Assembly (NCBI GenBank): GCA_000444245.1
Contig: ATSW01013476.1
Span: 1 to 23,667, forward strand
Direction: 5' to 3'
From: Botryllus schlosseri
Lineage: Eukaryota; Chordata; Ascidiacea; Stolidobranchia; Styelidae
DNA: 23,667 nucleotides
Shown here: positions 18,817 to 23,667 of the stretch, in pieces
Layout of the letters: every line of letters begins with the position of its first letter
Numbering within the stretch: position 1 is the stretch's first letter
The notes under the pieces: model-generated
Seen by the model: the letters and a program-made list of their open reading frames with translations, nothing else
What the model was told of the DNA's origin: nothing
Databases searched by the model: none
Made by a program: the position numbers and the translations under genes

Positions 18817-19300
18817 GTGATATAACGAGTCGGCGGTCATTTGCGCCTTTTGTAACATAATTCATCCAGTTAGTCTTCAAGTTGGTGGTTCGCGGATATG
18901 TACGTTGGGAAACCGATAATAATAATCGACAGTATATCATTAAAAAGCCACCATATCCGCTATGAATAGAAGCGACAGTAAAAAAAACTGTTGGATTTAC
19001 ATTATTAAATCAGGTATCTAGGCAGAAATCTATGTAGCCTGACGTCTGCGCAATAGCCCTAATTTTCTTTTTATAAATACGTCAGAAAGCAATCAAATGC
19101 TAACAGTAGATCAAGAACTTTAGCGCGAAACCTTCATTATGAATTTGTCATTCCTGTCGTGATTATACTCGCACCGAATCATGTACAAATGTACCGCTGA
19201 CTCAACATATTCGTGCAAGACAACCCCATGCGGTGAGTATGGACGTATTTATACTTGTTCGGAGTACTCACGCACTTACAGAAATGATCATGTAACTAGA
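18817..19300. other. About 480 bases with no firm feature
   Basis: Probably intron if the LDLa exon is real. A good donor-like TGCG|GTGAGT at 19229-19238 follows a Cys-containing reading, but no acceptor gives an open frame to it. Confidence 0.35.
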
Positions 19301-19302
19301 CC

Positions 19303-19579
19303 TGGGGTTCACAAATTATAGTGGTCGTGACCCGCCATGGGATCGTTTGTCTATTCTCTCGGCTCGCGGTGACGAAAATTAAATACCAATGCCAACTAAG
19401 AGGGTGCTATCAGCGAGTCATTTACAAGTATTTTGGTTCATTTCTTCAAAATATAAGAGAACACGACATCTGAGGAATGGGGTCCCGAAAAATAACGTCG
19501 GTCGAAGCGTCATTTTAAAGCTCTATTAACTATATCTAAAGGCTGGTGTCACGCCATCACTGTAATATGGTGACTAAAG
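19303..19579 (+). mobile_element. Possible hAT-like left end
   Basis: CTGGGGTTCACAAATTATAG followed by GTGGTCGTGACCCGCCATGG resembles the subterminal DNA of hAT families with CAGGGGTTCACAAA ends. No right end was found, and the next element starts at 19580. The extent is a guess. Confidence 0.35.
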
Positions 19580-21147
19580 CAGTGTTTCTCAACCGCTAGT
19601 CCGTGGCCAGTTTCCTGCCGGCCCGCCAAATATATTTGAATTTTATACCGTAATTTCAGAAATCACGAAGTTGTGCGCTAGCACCAGATAATAAAACATC
19701 AAATTGTAACCGTATTCAGGATTTAGGAACATTTTTATTTGTATGATGTCGCAAATGAGAGTTCATGGTCTACTTTGGGCGTGTGTCACAATGGTGCAAG
19801 TGACATATGAAGTTGTTTAAGAGTAGCCTACATCTCGTTTCGGACAAGTTATATGCGAAAGCTATTTTCAAACAAACTTCGGTAAAATTCGACTGTGCAA
19901 ATAAGCGACATTTGGCAGTATATTGATGGCTATAGTACAGGGGTCGGGAACCTTTTTCGGTCTAAGAGCCATATTAACCCAATATTTTTAATTGTGACTC
20001 CGAAAGAGCCATACATGTCATTTACCTGTTGCGGCATAAAATCCGTGACGTATTGATAACAACATGGGATTCGTCGTGTGCGCCATATTTTTTCTGCACA
20101 TATTGAGACAAACATAATGACTACGGCAGACATACCCTTTCTTTACCCACTGCAAGGTGTGACAGCCTACGTCAGTGACGTGGGGTCTACGGAGGTATGT
20201 GTGGCAGTGCTTCACATGTCGTCAGGGATGAGTGAAGGAAAATTGTGAAATCGGTAATGATTATTTTTGGGTATTTTCTATCGATGTTTATGGAGGACTA
20301 TATTTTGATTATTTTCACTCCCAAAATCATGGAATTTTCATATTTACAGTTCGAAAATATAGCTCGAAAGTAACGCTAAGGCACAGGTTAGACACAGACA
20401 GGCCACGCCTCACCCTCATTATAAATAGCTCAAAATTAATATTCACTGATATTAATCGAATTGAATTGTCGCACTGATTCCCAAAATCTAAATATTGATA
20501 ATCTTCTCAAGTATATTCGGCGTCACATAAATTGCGCTACACACCTACATTTAGGTCAGTGCTAGAAAGCTACCTACCAGTCGAGAACATGTCGGGTAGA
20601 TCGAATTCGTGAGTGGTGTTAGTCGCCGGCACGACAACAACTTAAATTTGAGAATTTTGAAAATGGGGTATGAGCGTTTAACCTTGGTCACCCCACTGTC
20701 TTGACCTCTCAAAGACATGTTTATGCTGCCACGAGTGCACTTAATCTAGCCGTTATGAAAATTAATCAATATTGCAGCAACTCGTTAGTAAATTAGGTTC
20801 AAAATCACGAATTTGTCAAAGAAGGCATATCTTATACCCAAAAGAGTCATATATTGCTCGCGAGTCATAGATTCCCGACCCCTGCTATATAGTAAATAAA
20901 ATACTTGCCTTTTTTCCAAGGATGCCGAACAATCACAATCAGCAAACCTCGCCTTGCAGAAACTTCAAGAGAACCACATATTAGTATCTCGTATCAAAAA
21001 GACACCATCAAATGAAGTTACCAATGTTGCATTAAAGTTGCAGGCATTTATCATGATGAAATTTAGAGTCAATTTTGCTTTCCGAAAGTTCACCGGTTGT
21101 TTTGAAGTTTTCCTGGTCCCCGAGGTCAAAAAGGTTGAGAATCACCG
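19580..21147. mobile_element. hAT MITE with exact target duplication, interrupted by copy B
   Basis: The left TIR 19580-19594 is CAGTGTTTCTCAACC and the right 21133-21147 is GGTTGAGAATCACCG (13 of 15 when inverted). The 8-bp target duplication GACTAAAG is exact at 19572-19579 and 21148-21155. Removing the nested family-1 copy (19938-20884) leaves about 0.6 kb with no transposase. It belongs to the broad CAGTGGTTCTCAACC class, as does the element at 11385, but the interiors do not look alike. Confidence 0.88.
19938..20884 (+). mobile_element. Non-autonomous hAT element, family 1 copy B (both ends present)
   Basis: The left TIR 19938-19952 is CAGGGGTCGGGAACC and the right 20870-20884 is GATTCCCGACCCCTG (14 of 15). 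AGAGCCAT-type blocks lie inside both ends. Flanks are CTATAGTA on the left and CTATATAGTA on the right, which fit an 8-bp duplication if one TA was gained. At 947 bp it is the reference copy for C, A and P. It lacks about 150 bases present in C and partly in A. No coding remnant is seen. Confidence 0.85.
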
Positions 21148-21295
21148 GACTAAAGTGTCGGGAGCTTTATTTATATTGAGTGAGACGGTCATTTTTCTAT
21201 ACATGAAAATTACGCGTGACCGGTAGAGTTGTGTGTTAACAGTATAATACATAGTCACATGCTCGGCGCGAGCGAATGACTTGTATAATACAGAT

Positions 21296-23280
21296 CAGTG
21301 CTTTTCAACCTTTTTGAGCTTCATTCGCACTTTCTTGGGAAACTAAATTTCATTCGCACAAGCCAACCGAAAATTGCTATACAAAAAGAAGATGAAGATA
21401 CATAAGAACATTCTGTTCAGATGTGCAACAAATTGGCTGCTATAGTTTTTGGGCCATGAAGTGTCTCAATAAAATGTCAACTCTTTTCCCGCGTTTTGAC
21501 TGCAACTATTTCACTAAAACGCTTCTCGGTCAAACAAGTTGTTGGATTTTGTACAATAACGCACACCATAGTGCTTGGATGGCCAGGTCTTAAGGACTCC
21601 TCTGCACTCATATCCAAAATACAGCGTATTTTCCGCGAGTGAAAAATGCTTTCAGGCAGGAATCGGTTTTAAGAGATGACACAAAGGTCCCGGAGGATCC
21701 AGTGCTCCGGTGATCCAAATGCTTGTGTTGGTTGAGGCTTGTGCCTGACGTCTTGGAAAATCAGGTCAAAATCATTATCATCAGGTAGAGTAGGCACATT
21801 AGAGCTCGCTACCTTATGATACGTTGCTCCAACTTGAGTTCTCTATTTTTTTCGATTTCCCATTTTTTGTCTCGCGAGTATACATGAGAAGAGGCAATGA
21901 AGTCATGATACGGTTTGTTCGGCTCTTCAGCTCAATCTAATTTGAAAAATCATATTAACCTTAAAGTAGCATTTTAGAATATAGGCCTACCACCAAAATC
22001 TGAATATTTGTTGGATCTCACGACGCGAGCCTCGCCCATGAAAAGGAATTCATTTTTAGCATTACAGTAGTATATGCTACGATTTTACGGACATGTATGA
22101 CGAACAGAACGTGCACACCACAATTCTACCCAACACAGCTCTATAAAAGATGTCTGACGCACGCAATTTCAAATTAGGGTGAAGAAAATTCCTCCGCGTG
22201 TCGCATTTGTCCTACTGTCTAATGAGATTGCAAGAACGGGACTATTCCGTGCCGACAACGGAACATATCCATATAGAAAGGTTTGGCCATCCAGCGACAG
22301 TCATTTTTGGCCAAGGTTTTGTCGCCGCTGATGTTTTTGGCATCGTATCTTATCAGCGGCACCGTATTTTATCAGCGGTATGTTAACCAAAACGCAGACG
22401 GGGTTGGCCTCGAAATGAATGAGTCTCATAGGCCTGGTCTCGCTCGTTGCACAGCACACCTACACCAGTTCGTTCCAACGGTCCTCGTTCATGTTTCCCA
22501 GAGAAAACATTCGGACAAATCTTATCATGAATTCAAAATAAAGGTCGTCTGATTCTCATGATCAAGCCATATTTCTGCGTGGCTCGCTTATTAACTACAG
22601 TACCCAACACAGTGACCTTGGAGATGTAAAAACTATCGCAGGATTTTTTTGCAATAAATTCAACAAATATTACATAGATACATATTAACAGCTAGCTCTC
22701 GCACCGTGTCGACCCCAAATCATACCCATGCGGTCCATACTTAATAACCCTTGAAAAGGTGAAATTTGCGTTACAGTAACTTGCGAATGTGAGTCTGTAA
22801 TCATGGTATTTACTACTATCCTCGTGCCTCACGCTAATCGAACAGTTATTATGAAAATATGATGATTGTTTGGCGAGAGAAAGCAGAAAATCAATCTTTC
22901 CAGCCTGCCGCTGGCTCAGATGGGCTGATATACTGTGTGTCTGCAACTACACCAGATTCCAAACCAGGGTTTTGATTACGTAAGAATTATATAGTGCGAA
23001 AACATTAATTTACGAAGGCTTGTGAGAGCTACGACTAGTGGTGCGTCCATTTAAACAATTTTTTACATTTGCGTCTCAACTACAACAGTTACACTGCGCT
23101 TGAATTTCCTATAAGGTCTATTTGAATTATTCTACGTCAGAAAAATGAACGATTATTCAGGATTTTTATTCGCACTCATCCGGATTTTTCATTCGCACTA
23201 TTCGCACCACTTCCGTCATTAGCACTGCAATTTTTTTTATTCGCACCAGTGCGAACCGTCACGCAGGTTGAAAACCACTG
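21296..23280. mobile_element. 2-kb hAT-like element with exact target duplication
   Basis: The left TIR 21296-21310 is CAGTGCTTTTCAACC and the right 23266-23280 is GGTTGAAAACCACTG (14 of 15 inverted). The exact 8-bp target duplication ATACAGAT is at 21288-21295 and 23281-23288. ATTCGCAC words repeat inside both ends (near 21326, 21352, 23168, 23191, 23201 and 23239), probable transposase-binding sites. The interior readings (22198-22552 plus, 22692-22946 minus) match nothing I recognise. A GCCGCTGAT/ATCAGCGGC hairpin lies at 22324-22360. The element is either non-autonomous or carries unrelated captured DNA. Confidence 0.88.
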
Positions 23281-23358
23281 ATACAGATCGCTGTCTTTAT
23301 TTCGCGTGACGCATATTTCACGTAGGAGTACTTGACTATATTTTGACTTGATGTAGAT

Positions 23359-23667
23359 CAGCGGTTTTCTACCTTTTTGGACATGCACCCCCCTTGACGA
23401 TGATCAAAAAAATTGCGCCCCCCTGAACCCCCTGCACTTATCGTCATGTCAAAAAGAGCACAACATTTAATACAGAGGTAGGCAACCTTTTTCATAATCA
23501 CGGCCGCATTTCGATTACTTATGTAGCCTGCGGCCGCATTCCATGGCATAGCTGTAATGAATTAACTGGACGCAAAATACCTATGTTAATCTGTCCAGTC
23601 CATATCCATTCCCGGTGAACTCAGGACTATTCTACTTTTCACAACGGCCTGTTGTACGCACCGAAAT
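23359..23667 (+). mobile_element. hAT-like left end, interrupted and cut by the window edge
   Basis: CAGCGGTTTTCTACCTTTTT, then GGACATGCACCCCCC and a second TTGCGCCCCCCTGAACCCCC block, the style of hAT families with CAGTGGTTTTCAACC ends. A second left end at 23473 lies within it. The right end is outside the window. Confidence 0.55.
23473..23667 (+). mobile_element. Second hAT-like left end, probably nested
   Basis: CAGAGGTAGGCAACCTTTTT, then CGGCCGCATTTCG and a further GCGGCCGCATTCC copy, typical of a hAT terminus with subterminal repeats. It probably sits inside the element that starts at 23359. The right end is outside the window. Confidence 0.6.

Noticed and set aside
19160-19232. Cys-rich reading with a good GTGAGT donor, as a second exon of the LDLa gene
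   Set aside because: No acceptor AG leads into it in an open frame; all frames from the nearest upstream AG stop first.
1-23667. LTR elements, retroviruses, Polintons, CRISPR arrays, rRNA
   Set aside because: No long terminal repeats, gag/pol or capsid readings, spaced identical repeats or rRNA-like sequence seen by eye.

Overview
This is animal (metazoan) nuclear DNA, roughly 40% GC, and almost none of it is ordinary single-copy gene. A spliced exon with GT/AG borders that encodes part of an LDL-receptor class A domain, a rhodopsin-family GPCR fragment, a tRNA-derived SINE, a CR1/L2-like LINE tail and many hAT-type DNA transposons all point to an animal. TAGGCCTAC-like words recur (near 2551, 9004 and 21978). 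An invertebrate deuterostome is possible, but nothing here proves the phylum.

Layout. 1-981: a minus-strand non-autonomous hAT copy (family 1, copy C) that enters from the left edge and lands in a GPCR-like remnant (982-1173, minus). 1174-2690: nothing recognised. 2690-3148: one orphan hAT end and a (GACTCC)n palindromic MITE-like repeat. 3920-6771: a complete hAT transposon with perfect 15-bp terminal inverted repeats (TIRs), an exact 8-bp target duplication and a nearly full transposase gene interrupted only by two one-base shifts in homopolymers. 8200-8564: a second family-1 copy (A). 8964-10197: a hAT-like element with TACTTC-rich ends. 10917-14578: a four-level nest, in which an AATTAC-rich element holds a hAT deletion derivative carrying the 3' end of its transposase, which holds another hAT derivative, which holds a 5'-truncated LINE. 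The right arm of the outermost element also carries a head-to-head block of degenerate TTAGGG repeats. 15224-15476: a tRNA-derived SINE. 15519-16246: a 728-bp MITE. 16945-17340: a third family-1 copy (P). 17961-18486: three copies of a hairpin repeat. 18726-18816: the LDLa exon. 19580-21147: a hAT MITE with an exact target duplication, holding a fourth family-1 copy (B, 19938-20884). 21296-23280: a 2-kb hAT-like element with an exact target duplication. 23359 and 23473: two more hAT-like left ends that run off the right edge.

There is no operon or pathway. The only complete gene-like unit is the transposase at 4601-6445, which would mobilise its own element and possibly non-autonomous copies with matching ends. 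The host material is one LDLa exon, one GPCR remnant and two unrecognised minus-strand readings. I saw no LTR element, retrovirus or Polinton. Statements of homology between copies come from reading by eye. No database search was run.
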